From Uliginosibacterium sp. 31-16 (GTDB lineage Bacteria > Pseudomonadota > Gammaproteobacteria > Burkholderiales > Rhodocyclaceae): a DNA stretch of 64,000 nucleotides. Positions 1 to 8,147 of the stretch are shown here, piece by piece; position 1 is the first letter of the stretch; every line of letters begins with the position of its first letter. Below the pieces are notes generated by a model. It saw only the letters and a program-made list of their open reading frames with translations. It had not been told where the DNA came from and ran no database searches. Both the position numbers and the translations under genes were made by a program. The stretch covers positions 558,001 to 622,000 of the forward strand of contig NZ_JAVALZ010000001.1 of the NCBI RefSeq assembly GCF_030730865.1, written 5' to 3'.

Positions 1-105
1 CGCAGGCGTGGCGAGCCAGCCGGGCCTCTTCCTGCGCAATTGCCTGAAGGGTGAGGCGGGATGCGTGGCAGAATGCGCAGCAGTCCACCTTCAAGGAAAC
101 TCAGC

Positions 106-480
106 ATGTCTCGCCTTCAGCCTACCTCGCGCCGCTGCATCCGCCGCCTCAACACCCGCCAGCGCAAGAAACTCTGTGTTGCCGAGTTCCAGGAACTCGC
201 CTTTGAACTGGCGCTGGAATTCAAGGCCCCGGTGGAAGACGCCGCCTATGAGCAATTCATCCACGCCTTCATTGATTTCACCGAAGCCCGTGGTCTGGCC
301 CTGAGTGCCTTCGGCGGCCGCCTGCCAATCAGCAAGACCGACGGACTGGTGACCGCCCAGCGCGGTTCGACCAGCGAAGAAGACCGCAGCGCACTGGTCG
401 CCTGGCTGCAGGCCCGCGCCGAAATCGCCGCCGTCACCCCCGGCCCGCTGCGCGACGGCTGGTACGGCTGGACGTTTTAA
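106..480 (+). CDS. yggL: YggL-family (DUF469) ribosome-associated protein
   Basis: A 124-residue protein matching the YggL/DUF469 family, a small protein reported to bind the 50S ribosomal subunit. The basic N-terminus (SRRCIRRLNTRQRKKL), the GRLPISKTDG stretch and the C-terminal DGWYGWTF ending are typical. The ATG at 106 gives a length close to the family's (about 108-125 residues). An in-frame ATG at 61 would add a fifteen-residue Arg-rich tail with no family counterpart, so it was rejected. The gene stands alone; yebC follows after a palindromic intergenic repeat. Family assignment is by recall of the motif; the exact role is known only from other species. Confidence 0.85.
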   Translation: MSRLQPTSRRCIRRLNTRQRKKLCVAEFQELAFELALEFKAPVEDAAYEQFIHAFIDFTEARGLALSAFGGRLPISKTDGLVTAQRGSTSEEDRSALVAWLQARAEIAAVTPGPLRDGWYGWTF

Positions 481-564
481 CCTCCTCTGTACAGCCGCGC
501 TGCGCCTCGTTCCCGGGGCGGCCTGGCTGTACAGGCAGACGGCAAGCGGCAGCGCGCGGCACAT

Positions 565-599
565 GCCTGAAAAGCCTTGCCGGTAGCGGGTCTTCAGGC
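565..599. repeat. Dispersed intergenic palindrome, copy 1
   Basis: GCCTGAAAAGC ... GGGTCTTCAGGC forms an imperfect stem between yggL and yebC. It belongs to the intergenic repeat family seen at about 5.8, 21.3, 29.7, 32.8, 38.4, 41.9 and 45.7 kb. There is no T-run, so it is not a classic intrinsic terminator. Confidence 0.5.
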
Positions 600-645
600 C
601 CCCTCTACACACATCTTCAATCATTTACAGCCAGGAGCACGCGTC

Positions 646-1359
646 ATGGGCGCACAGTGGAAAGCCAAACACAAGGACATCGCCGCCAACATCAAAGGCA
701 AGGTCTTCGGCAAGCTGGTCAAGGAAATCCTTGTGGCCGCACGCGGCGGCGCCGATCCGTCGATGAACTCGCGTTTGCGCCTAGCGGTTGAGCAGGCCAA
801 GAAGGCCTCGATGCCCAAGGACACGCTGGAGCGCGCGATCAAGCGCGGCGCCGGCCTGACTGACGAACCGGTCAATTTCGAGCACGTCATTTACGAAGGC
901 TTCGCACCGCATCAGGTCGCGGTGATGGTCGAATGCCTCACCGACAACGTGCGCCGCACCGCGCCTGAAATGCGCGTGCTGTTCCGCAAGGGCCAGCTCG
1001 GCACCTCCGGCTCCGTCGCTTGGGATTTCGACCATCTCGGCATGATCGAAGCCGCCCCGCTCGCCGCCGGTGCCGACCCCGAAGAGGCCGCCATCGAAGC
1101 CGGCGCGCAGGATCTGGAACCCGGCGACGAAGAGGGCACGACCCTCTTCTACACCGACCCGACCGAGCTGGATCTGGTCAGCAAGGCGCTCGGCACTCAC
1201 GGCTTCAACGTGCTCTCCGCCAAGCTCGGCTACAGGCCGAAGAACCCGGTCAGCGCCGCCAGCCTGAGCCCTGAGGCACTGGAAGAAGTCGAAGCCTTTC
1301 TCGCCGCGATTGACGAGAACGATGACGTGCAGAACGTCTACGTCGCCCTGACGGAGTAA
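646..1359 (+). CDS. yebC: YebC/PmpR-family protein (TACO1-like translation/transcription factor)
   Basis: A 237-residue YebC/TACO1 family protein. The ATG at 646 gives the canonical [19 protein letters not shown] start; the open frame continues upstream but without family residues. Family landmarks include [27 protein letters not shown], the [14 protein letters not shown] segment and a C-terminal half rich in acidic residues. Members act in the cytoplasm, either as DNA-binding regulators (PmpR) or as ribosome-associated factors that relieve stalling at polyproline. The sequence cannot decide between these. It is close to the short beta-type paralogue (YeeN-like) in having the [10 protein letters not shown] start rather than MAGHSKWANIK. 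Confidence 0.9.
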   Translation: MGAQWKAKHKDIAANIKGKVFGKLVKEILVAARGGADPSMNSRLRLAVEQAKKASMPKDTLERAIKRGAGLTDEPVNFEHVIYEGFAPHQVAVMVECLTDNVRRTAPEMRVLFRKGQLGTSGSVAWDFDHLGMIEAAPLAAGADPEEAAIEAGAQDLEPGDEEGTTLFYTDPTELDLVSKALGTHGFNVLSAKLGYRPKNPVSAASLSPEALEEVEAFLAAIDENDDVQNVYVALTE

Positions 1360-1454
1360 GTCCGGCCCGCTTCACATCGGCCACGTCTGCCGGGACGCCG
1401 CGCATGGCGTCATCCAGACGACATTATCCGGTCATCTGCGCGTCACGGTCGGCG

Positions 1455-1483
1455 TCGGAGAATGCGGCTTCCGCATTCTCCGA
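1455..1483. repeat. Perfect 13-bp inverted repeat
   Basis: TCGGAGAATGCGG-CTT-CCGCATTCTCCGA is a perfect palindrome with a three-base loop, about 15 bases ahead of the ATG at 1498. It contains the alternative ATG at 1462. It may be an operator, a leader hairpin or the 3' end structure of yebC mRNA. No T-run follows. Confidence 0.7.
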
Positions 1484-1497
1484 CCCTGCACACCATC

Positions 1498-2844
1498 ATG
1501 CGCCCGATCCTGAGCACTCTCTTCGCCTGCCTCTGCGTGGGCAGCGCGGCCCACGCCGCCGACAACGCAGCCTTCCCCGCCACCCTCGCCGGTCATGTCG
1601 TGATGCCGGCGCAAGGCTTCATCGCCGCACCCGCAGACGCCCCGGCCGACCTGAAGGTTTCAGGCAAATACACCACCGGCAAACGCGTCGAGCAGGTCGG
1701 CAGTATCGAGGGGCTCTCGGCCAACCGCCCGACCGGTCTCTCGCTGCCCTTCAAAGGCCAGCCACTGCAAGGCCACTCCGGCATCAAGCACATGCCGGAT
1801 GGCAGCTACTGGGTGCTCACCGACAACGGTTTTGGCAGCAAGGCCAACTCGCCCGACAGCATGCTTTACCTGAATCATTACCGCCTCGATTTCGCGCACG
1901 GCACAACCCGGCATCTGGGCACCATCTTCCTGCACGATCCGGACAAGAAAGTACCTTTCCGCATCGTGCATGAAGGCACATCGAAGCGTTACCTCACCGG
2001 CGCCGATTTCGATACCGAGAGCTTCCAGTTCGCCGGCGGCGCACTGTGGATCGGTGATGAACTCGGCCCCTGGCTGATCAAGGCCGATCTCAAGGGCAAG
2101 GTTCTCGGCGTGTTCGAAACCCTGGTCGACGGCAAACCCGTGCGCTCGCCCGACAATCCCTACGTCAGCTCGCCTGCAGCACCGAACGCCAGCGGCGGTT
2201 TCGAGATCCGTCGCTCGAAGGGCTTCGAAGGCATGGCCGCCTCGCCCGATGGCAGCAAGCTCTACGCCCTGCTCGAAGGCCCGGTCTGGGACGCCAGCAC
2301 CAGGGACTTCGAGAAGCTCGACGGCCGCGACACCCTGCGCGTGCTGGAATTCGACGTAGCCGCCCAGAAGTGGACCGGTCGCCACTGGAAATACGTGCTG
2401 GAGCAGAACGGGCTGGCCATCGGCGACTTCAACATGATCGACGCCAGCACCGGCCTCATCATCGAGCGCGACAATGGCGAAGGCATGCAGGCCTGCCCGG
2501 CCGGCAGCATGGACACCACCCATTGCTTCAAGGATCCGGCGAAATTCAAGCGCGTCTACAAGATCGAGCTGAGCGACGCAAACGCCGGCGGCCCGCTGCG
2601 CAAGATCGGCTACATCGATCTCCTGAACATCGCCGATCCGCGCAAGCTCGCCCGCAAGCCGCTGGATAACGGCGCGCTGGCCTTCCCCTTCTTCACCATC
2701 GAGAACGTCGACGTCGTCGATGCGGCCCACATCATCGTCGGCAACGACAACAACCTGCCCTTCTCGAGCAGCCGCGAACCGAACAAGGCCGACGACAACG
2801 AATTCATCCTGCTCGAAGTCCGCGACTTCCTGCAGGCCCTCTGA
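1498..2844 (+). CDS. Secreted phytase-like esterase (esterase-like activity of phytase domain)
   Basis: A 448-residue exported protein resembling the 'esterase-like activity of phytase' family (PF13449), a beta-propeller fold related to 3-phytase. The start at 1498 gives a clean signal peptide (MRPILSTLFACLCVGSAAHA, cut before ADNAA). The upstream ATG at 1462 lies inside a perfect hairpin and would bury the signal, so it was not used. Visible family-like segments are GLSLPFKGQPLQGHSGIKHM, YWVLTDNGFG, GFEGMAASPDGSKLYALLEG and NVDVVDAAHIIVGNDNNLPF. It is predicted to be periplasmic or secreted; the substrate is unknown. A strong terminator follows at 2863, so it is probably monocistronic. Confidence 0.8.
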   Translation: MRPILSTLFACLCVGSAAHAADNAAFPATLAGHVVMPAQGFIAAPADAPADLKVSGKYTTGKRVEQVGSIEGLSANRPTGLSLPFKGQPLQGHSGIKHMPDGSYWVLTDNGFGSKANSPDSMLYLNHYRLDFAHGTTRHLGTIFLHDPDKKVPFRIVHEGTSKRYLTGADFDTESFQFAGGALWIGDELGPWLIKADLKGKVLGVFETLVDGKPVRSPDNPYVSSPAAPNASGGFEIRRSKGFEGMAASPDGSKLYALLEGPVWDASTRDFEKLDGRDTLRVLEFDVAAQKWTGRHWKYVLEQNGLAIGDFNMIDASTGLIIERDNGEGMQACPAGSMDTTHCFKDPAKFKRVYKIELSDANAGGPLRKIGYIDLLNIADPRKLARKPLDNGALAFPFFTIENVDVVDAAHIIVGNDNNLPFSSSREPNKADDNEFILLEVRDFLQAL

Positions 2845-2862
2845 GCGAATCGCTGCGCCTGG

Positions 2863-2891
2863 CGGGGTCGCGCAAGCGGCCCCGTTTTTTT
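2863..2891 (+). terminator. Intrinsic terminator after the phytase-like gene
   Basis: CGGGGTCGC-GCAA-GCGGCCCCG followed by seven T. The nine-base-pair stem (one G-U pair) with a tetraloop and T-run is the textbook form. It separates the esterase from the efflux genes. The stretch from 2892 to 3167 holds no other recognisable element. Confidence 0.9.
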
Positions 2892-3167
2892 GCCTGCAGC
2901 AAACGGCATTCCGGACAGACAGGCTTGACCGGTCTCTCCAGCGCCGTGTCGATACAGCTGCTGCGCGAACCGTGCAAGACCTCCGCAACCCCATCCCGCC
3001 GCCTCGCCCGTTTCACCACCGGACCTGTCCGGCTTGACACTCCGCAATCAAGGTCGCATCTTGCAGGACGGTTTTGCCCCGGCGGGGAACTCTGCCCCAT
3101 CCGCGCAGACCAACCAGCTTCTGTTCCCGGCGCCGCAGCCCAGCCACGCCAACCCAAAGGATCACGC

Positions 3168-4652
3168 ATGTTCAGTCGTATCGCGCCCCGCAGCAGATCG
3201 GGCGCGCTGTGTTTCACCCTCCTGCTGTGCGGCTGCAAGGCCTTCGGCCCGGACTATAAAGCGCCGCAACTATCCACCCACGATGTGCCGGCACGCTGGA
3301 CCTCGCCCATCGACGCGCCCGGCGCCGCCACGACGGCCAGCACGGCACCGGCGACACAGTGGTGGAGTGAGCTCGGTGACGCCACGCTCGACCGTCTGGT
3401 CGCCGAAGCCTTCAACAACAGCCCGACGCTGGAAGCAGCCCTGGCCCGCCTCAACGAATCGCGCGCGCTGCACAGCGAAGCCAGGAGCGCAGCCCTGCCG
3501 GGCGCGGACGCCGAAGCCGGCACGCGACGCTCCTCGTCGGATGACAGCGGCCCGGGCAACCAGCGCTGGCTGGGGCTGAATTCGTCTTGGGAACTGGATC
3601 TCTTCGGCGCCGTACGACGCGGCGAAGAAGGCGCGGCCGCCCGTGAGGAAGCCAAGCGCGCGACCCTGGCCGACGCCCGCGTCAGCCTCGCCGCCGACGT
3701 GGCCGACGCTTACCTGAGCTATCGCGCCTGCCAGTCCAACCTCGCACTGAGCGAGCAGGACGTTGCCTCGCGCGAGGCGACCCGCAAGCTCACCGCCGAC
3801 AGCATCGAGGTCGGCTTCACCGCGCCCTATCAGGGCATCCGCAGCGCGGCGTCGGTGGCAGAAGCGCGCACCCGGCTGGCCGAGACGCGCGCGCAGTGCC
3901 AGCAACTCGAAAATCTGATCACGCGGCTGACCGGCATTCTCCGCCCGGCGCTGGCGCAGGTGCTGGCCGTGCGGCCAACCGGGCTGGACCGCCTGCCGGA
4001 GCCGAAGCGCTTCGACATCGCCGTGCCGACCCAGGCCGTCTTGCAGCGACCCGACGTGCGCTTCGCCGAACGCAGCCTGGCAGCCGCCTCGGCCGACATC
4101 GGTCTGGCGGTGGCCGACCGCTTCCCGCGTCTGGCCCTGGCCGGCTCGCTGGGCTACTCCACCAGCGGCAGCAACAGTGCGGGTTACCTGTCCTTCGGCT
4201 CATGGTCCTTCGGCCCGACCATCAGCCTGCCGGTCTTCGATGCCGGGCGCCGCGCCGCCGCCGTCAAGGCAGCCGAATCACGCTATGACGAAACGCTGGC
4301 GACCTACAAGGCCAAAGCCCGCGACGCGATCCAGGAAATCGAAAACGCCCTGACCCGCTACGCCGCTGCCAATGAACGAGCCGACAATGCCCGCGTCGCG
4401 GCCAGCCAGTACCAGCACTTCTTCGAAGCCGTTGAACAGCGCTACCGTGAAGGGGCCAGCAACCTGCTCGAACTCGAAGACGCCCGCCGCACCATGCTCG
4501 ACGCCCGACAGACCCTGCTCGGCGTGCAGAAGGAGCGGCTGCAGGCCTGGATCACCCTGAACCGCGCCACCGGTGGCGCGGCGCAATACGCACCCGAGCC
4601 CACCCCGGGCACGCCCGCCAAACCTCCTGCAAGTCAGCCCGTCAGTTCATGA
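3168..4652 (+). CDS. RND-type efflux outer-membrane lipoprotein (NodT/OprM family)
   Basis: A 494-residue TolC-like outer-membrane factor of the NodT family. The ATG at 3168 starts a lipoprotein signal (MFSRIAPRSRSGALCFTLLLCGC) whose lipobox cysteine precedes KAFGPDYKAP, the normal start of mature NodT proteins. The open frame extends to 2925 without a signal-like start and that extension was rejected. Two outer-membrane-efflux repeats are visible (around VAEAFNNSPTLEAALARLNE and VLQRPDVRFAERSLAAASADIG). The C-terminus is a Pro-rich tail. The stop overlaps the adaptor start (ATGA at 4649), so the pair is translationally coupled. No inner-membrane RND pump gene follows. Confidence 0.93.
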   Translation: MFSRIAPRSRSGALCFTLLLCGCKAFGPDYKAPQLSTHDVPARWTSPIDAPGAATTASTAPATQWWSELGDATLDRLVAEAFNNSPTLEAALARLNESRALHSEARSAALPGADAEAGTRRSSSDDSGPGNQRWLGLNSSWELDLFGAVRRGEEGAAAREEAKRATLADARVSLAADVADAYLSYRACQSNLALSEQDVASREATRKLTADSIEVGFTAPYQGIRSAASVAEARTRLAETRAQCQQLENLITRLTGILRPALAQVLAVRPTGLDRLPEPKRFDIAVPTQAVLQRPDVRFAERSLAAASADIGLAVADRFPRLALAGSLGYSTSGSNSAGYLSFGSWSFGPTISLPVFDAGRRAAAVKAAESRYDETLATYKAKARDAIQEIENALTRYAAANERADNARVAASQYQHFFEAVEQRYREGASNLLELEDARRTMLDARQTLLGVQKERLQAWITLNRATGGAAQYAPEPTPGTPAKPPASQPVSS

Positions 4653-5779
4653 GCCCCGCCATGTCTCCCTGCATCCCGAAATCCATTCTTGCCCTCCTGG
4701 TCGCCACATGCAGCCTTGGCTCCGCCGGCGCCGCCGAACCGGTCGTCTCCGCCGCGCCCCTGCCGCCCGGCGTGGTGCTGATCAGCCCGCGCGTGGAAGT
4801 GTGGCCGGAGCGTATCGAGATGGAAGGCAATGTGATGCCTTGGCAGGAGGTGCGCGTCACCACCGATTCCGGCGGCTTGCGCCTGCTCAGCGTCGAAGTG
4901 GATGTTGGCGACATGGTGAAGAAAGGCCAGGTGCTGGCGGTGCTCGACACCGCCAGCGTCGAAGCAGAACTGGAAGGCATCAACGCCCAGCTGATGGAAG
5001 CGCAGGCCACCCTGACCCAGGCCGAGGCCACGCTCAGCCGCGCCAAGCGCCTGGCCGCCTCGGGCGGCGTCAGCCAGCAGGACCTGACTCAGTACGAGAC
5101 ACAGAAACAGACCGCCACCGCGCGCCTCGCCGTCGCCCAGGCGAAGGTCAAGGCCCAGCAGATCAAGCTCGCCTCGGCCCAACTCGTCGCCCCGGCGGAT
5201 GGCCTGATCTCTGCCCGCGCGGCTGACGAGGGCGATCTGGTGCGCGCCGGCGCCGAACTGTTCCGCCTGATTCGCGGCGGCCGCCTGGAATGGCGTGCCG
5301 AGGTGAAGGGCGATACCTTGCTGAAGATCGAGCCGGGCCAGGAAGCGCTGATCGACAGCCCGCTCGGCGACGAGGTGAAGGGCCGCGTGCGGCGTGTCTC
5401 GCCGACGGTCGACATCAAGACCCACACCGGCGTCGTCTACATCGACCTGCCTGTCGACACCGCGTTCAAGGCCGGTCTACGCGTGGGCGGCACCCTCACC
5501 CTGAAGCGCCGCGCACTGGTGCTCCCGGCCACGGCGATCCGCCATGACACGGATGGCGACCGGGTGTTCACCCTGGGCAACGACGGCACGCTGCAGACGA
5601 TCAAGGTGGAGCTGGGCCGCAACCAGGACGGCAAGTGCGAGATCACCGGCGGCCTGTCAGCCCGCACCCGCGTCGTCGCCAGCGATCTCGCCGGGCTCAG
5701 CGCCGGCGCACCGGCGCGCGAACAGCTGCCGGAACCCCGCAAGGCGGCGCAGGACGCCAGCGCACAGAGCAAATCTTGA
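4649..5779 (+). CDS. Efflux periplasmic adaptor subunit (HlyD/AcrA family)
   Basis: A 376-residue membrane fusion protein. A signal peptide at the N-terminus (ALLVATCSLGSAGAAEPVVS) is followed by a biotinyl-lipoyl-like half motif (GLRLLSVEVDVGDMVKKGQ), an alpha-helical hairpin (about residues 95-170, ending in AKVKAQQIKLASAQLVAP), the second lipoyl half (DGLISARAADEGDLVRAG) and a beta-barrel (EWRAEVKGDTLLKIEPGQ). It bridges inner and outer membranes in tripartite efflux. It overlaps the outer-membrane factor gene by four bases. The pump partner must be encoded elsewhere, or the pair works with another transporter; the next gene is an EamA-type exporter. Confidence 0.9.
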   Translation: MSPAMSPCIPKSILALLVATCSLGSAGAAEPVVSAAPLPPGVVLISPRVEVWPERIEMEGNVMPWQEVRVTTDSGGLRLLSVEVDVGDMVKKGQVLAVLDTASVEAELEGINAQLMEAQATLTQAEATLSRAKRLAASGGVSQQDLTQYETQKQTATARLAVAQAKVKAQQIKLASAQLVAPADGLISARAADEGDLVRAGAELFRLIRGGRLEWRAEVKGDTLLKIEPGQEALIDSPLGDEVKGRVRRVSPTVDIKTHTGVVYIDLPVDTAFKAGLRVGGTLTLKRRALVLPATAIRHDTDGDRVFTLGNDGTLQTIKVELGRNQDGKCEITGGLSARTRVVASDLAGLSAGAPAREQLPEPRKAAQDASAQSKS

Positions 5780-5782
5780 GCA

Positions 5783-5860
5783 TTCCGGAGAGGCGCGCCC
5801 GGCGGGCCTCTCCAGCCACCCTTGCCGCACAGGCCCGCCCTGTGCGCCTCTTCAAGCAGC
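5783..5860. repeat. Dispersed intergenic palindrome, copy 2 (two units)
   Basis: Two GC-rich stems lie in tandem between the adaptor gene and the EamA gene: GGAGAGGCGCGCCC/GGCGGGCCTCTCC (5787-5813) and GCACAGGCCCGCCCTGTGC near 5827, followed by GCCTCTTCAAGC. They fit the same family as the repeats at 21.3 and 41.9 kb. Confidence 0.5.
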
Positions 5861-5861
5861 C

Positions 5862-6710
5862 ATGTCTCACTCCCGCGCCCCACTTCTCGCTGCCGGTGAA
5901 GTCGCCCTCGCTCAGGTTCTGGTGAACACCGGCGCAGCCTTCGCCAAGCAGCTTTTCAGCAGCGTCGGTGCTCCGGGCATGACTGCGCTGCGCGTCGGCC
6001 TCGGGGCACTGATCCTGCTCGCTCTGTGGCGGCCCTGGCGCATCCGCCGCACATGGAGCGAGCGCATGAATCTCGCCCTGTATGGCCTGTGCATGGGCGG
6101 GATGAATCTGCTGATCTACTTTGCCTTCGCCCGCATTCCGATCGGCCTCGCCGTCGCCATCGAGGTGACCGGCCCGCTGGTCGTGAGCCTCTGCGCCTCG
6201 CGCCGGCTGCCGGACTTCGCCTGGCTCGCCTGCGTGCTGGCCGGCCTCGCCATCCTGCTGCCGATCCGCCAGCATGCCGACGCCCTCGATCCGCTCGGCG
6301 TGGCCTGGGCGTTCGGCGCGGCAGTCTGCTGGGCCGCCTACATCGTGTTCGGCAAGCGCGTCGCCCACATCCCCAGCGGTGAAGCGGTCGCCTGCGGCAT
6401 GCTGACCGCCGCGCTGTTCACCGTGCCACTGGGCATCGCCAGCGCCGGCAGCCAGCTACTTGCGCCAGCCACGCTGGCCAGCGGACTGCTGGTCGCCGTG
6501 CTGTCGAGTGCGGCGCCTTTTTCACTGGAGATGCGCGCACTGCGCCACCTGCCACACCGCGTGTTCGGCATCGTGGTCAGCGCCTCACCGGCCATCGCCG
6601 CTCTGGCCGGCGCCGTGCTGCTCGGCGAGCGGCTCACGACGCTACAGATGCTCGCCATCGCGATGATCGTCGCCGCCTCGGCTGGCGCGGCGATGACGGC
6701 ACGCCGCTGA
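5862..6710 (+). CDS. EamA/RhtA-like amino-acid exporter (DMT superfamily)
   Basis: A 282-residue polytopic protein with about ten hydrophobic segments in two EamA halves. It is most like RhtA (threonine/homoserine exporter): the segment LYGLCMGGMNLLIYFAFARIPIG followed by VAIEVTGPLVV is characteristic of that branch. The ATG at 5862 is the first good methionine after the intergenic repeat. It is an inner-membrane protein. The export substrate is inferred from family only. It converges with the next gene, one base apart. Confidence 0.85.
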   Translation: MSHSRAPLLAAGEVALAQVLVNTGAAFAKQLFSSVGAPGMTALRVGLGALILLALWRPWRIRRTWSERMNLALYGLCMGGMNLLIYFAFARIPIGLAVAIEVTGPLVVSLCASRRLPDFAWLACVLAGLAILLPIRQHADALDPLGVAWAFGAAVCWAAYIVFGKRVAHIPSGEAVACGMLTAALFTVPLGIASAGSQLLAPATLASGLLVAVLSSAAPFSLEMRALRHLPHRVFGIVVSASPAIAALAGAVLLGERLTTLQMLAIAMIVAASAGAAMTARR

Positions 6711-6711
6711 A

Positions 6712-7605
6712 TCAGGCCCGTCCCAGCGCGATCAGGCCGATGGCGAGGATGGCCAGCGCAATCCCTGCGCGGTTCAGGCGCGACAGCGGCTCACGGAAGG
6801 CGAACACCCCCACCAGCGTACCCAGCACCACCACGCTGATGTTCATCGTCGCAAACACCACCGCCGGCTGGGCGGACAGCGCGCGATGCGCCTGCACGTA
6901 GAAAAGGATGTTGCCGAAATTGACTGCGCCCAGCAGCAGCCCGGCCAGCGCGCTGCGCAAGGTCAGCCGCCCCCGGCCCAGCGCGGCACGGATTCCCAGC
7001 CACAGCGCCATGCCGACGAAAGCAATGCCGAAACTCACCTGCAGGGAATCCGCAAACGGCGTACCGGCCGCGGCGATCTGCTTGAGCATCACATCAATCA
7101 GCGCGAAGCCCGCCCACACTGCAAGCAGCGCGGGCCAGACTGCGCCACCCGCCGCCCCGGCCACCTGCGGCCGCCACAGGATGCCCAGCACGGCGAGCAG
7201 CCCCAGCGCCAGCCCTGCCAGCTTCAGGGCACTGACGGTTTCACCGAAGAGCAGAAAAGCGGCCAGCAGCGAGAGCAGCAGCGACAGGCGCTGAGCAATA
7301 TCTGTCAGCACGATACCGCCCCTGCGCACACTGACCGCCAGCACGAGAAACAGCGTCGGCAGCATCACGCCCAGCCCGAGCAGCGAAAGCTTCGGTGCAT
7401 AAGGCTCGATCAGGCTGCCAAACTGCGGCTTGAACAGGAACCAGCACAACACCGAGGCGGCCAGATAATTCCAGCCAACGGCCTGCGCCACATCGATGTC
7501 ATGACGGCGCGCCAGCTTGAGCAGCACGGAGACCAGCACGCTGCAACAGGCAGCCAGCAGAACATAAAGCATGAGGAGCCAATCCGGAGACACAAAGGCC
7601 GCCAT
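6712..7605 (-). CDS. EamA-family (DMT) transporter
   Basis: A 297-residue ten-segment membrane protein of the EamA family. The ATG at 7605 (MAAFVSPDWLLMLYVLL) places the first transmembrane helix at the N-terminus. The longer open frame to 7779 adds 58 non-membrane residues and is judged spurious. Two EamA repeats are visible, the second near GVFAFREPLSRLNRAGIALAIL. Substrate unknown. The gene ends one base from the convergent RhtA-like gene with no terminator-like stem between them. Confidence 0.85.
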   Translation of the reverse strand: MAAFVSPDWLLMLYVLLAACCSVLVSVLLKLARRHDIDVAQAVGWNYLAASVLCWFLFKPQFGSLIEPYAPKLSLLGLGVMLPTLFLVLAVSVRRGGIVLTDIAQRLSLLLSLLAAFLLFGETVSALKLAGLALGLLAVLGILWRPQVAGAAGGAVWPALLAVWAGFALIDVMLKQIAAAGTPFADSLQVSFGIAFVGMALWLGIRAALGRGRLTLRSALAGLLLGAVNFGNILFYVQAHRALSAQPAVVFATMNISVVVLGTLVGVFAFREPLSRLNRAGIALAILAIGLIALGRA

Positions 7606-7779
7606 TGTGCCGCAAAGACGCGGCTTCACCGCCTGCCCTGCCTCCTCGCTGAAAAGCCGCTTCCAGCCTTGATCTGCAAGGAGCCCCGCCGCAAACCAAG
7701 GCAGCGCGCGACGATCCACGGCATGCAGCTGAAGATGCACACCCGTAGCGGCTTGGCGGACAGCCTGCTGCAGAAGCAC

Positions 7780-8079
7780 TCAATCCACAGCGGGGCCTTT
7801 TTTCAGCGTTTGCATGAATTGCCCGAAATGCTCTTTGAAACCTGCAAACAGCGGGTGTGCCTTGTTCTCCAGCATCACCTCGCTGAACAGCTTGAGGCCA
7901 ATGGCCAGCGCAGCCGCCGTGTCGGCATCGAAATCGCCGCGCCCGCGCATGCGCTCGACAATGGCAAACAGGTCATCATGGTTGCCGGCCTCGAACTGCA
8001 AGGGCGCTGCGTAAGTGGAAGGCTCGCCCTTCGCGTCGGCCAGATGTTCAACGGTAATGCGATAGCGGTGTTGCTTCAT
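7780..8079 (-). CDS. DUF3861 family protein
   Basis: A 99-residue soluble protein. Its start MKQHRYRITVEHL and the later GHNDDLF-like and LGLKLFSEVMLE-like positions (here NHDDLFAIVERMR, IGLKLFSEVMLENK) match DUF3861, a family of unknown function found in many proteobacteria. The ATG at 8079 was chosen because family members start with M-K-x-H-x-Y-R-I-T. It lies between a transporter and a hydrolase on the same strand but is separated from the hydrolase by 68 bases. Confidence 0.85.
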   Translation of the reverse strand: MKQHRYRITVEHLADAKGEPSTYAAPLQFEAGNHDDLFAIVERMRGRGDFDADTAAALAIGLKLFSEVMLENKAHPLFAGFKEHFGQFMQTLKKGPAVD

Positions 8080-8147
8080 CAGGAATGCTCTCCGGTTGTC
8101 GAGGCGAAAAAAGGGTGGCGCACCGGCCACCCTGCAGGGCGGATGCC

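Noticed and set aside
1-105. Possible start of a leftward gene at the left edge
   Set aside because: A GTG-started frame (MDCCAFCHASRLTLQAIAQE) runs off the window, but only about 30 codons are visible and no family can be judged.
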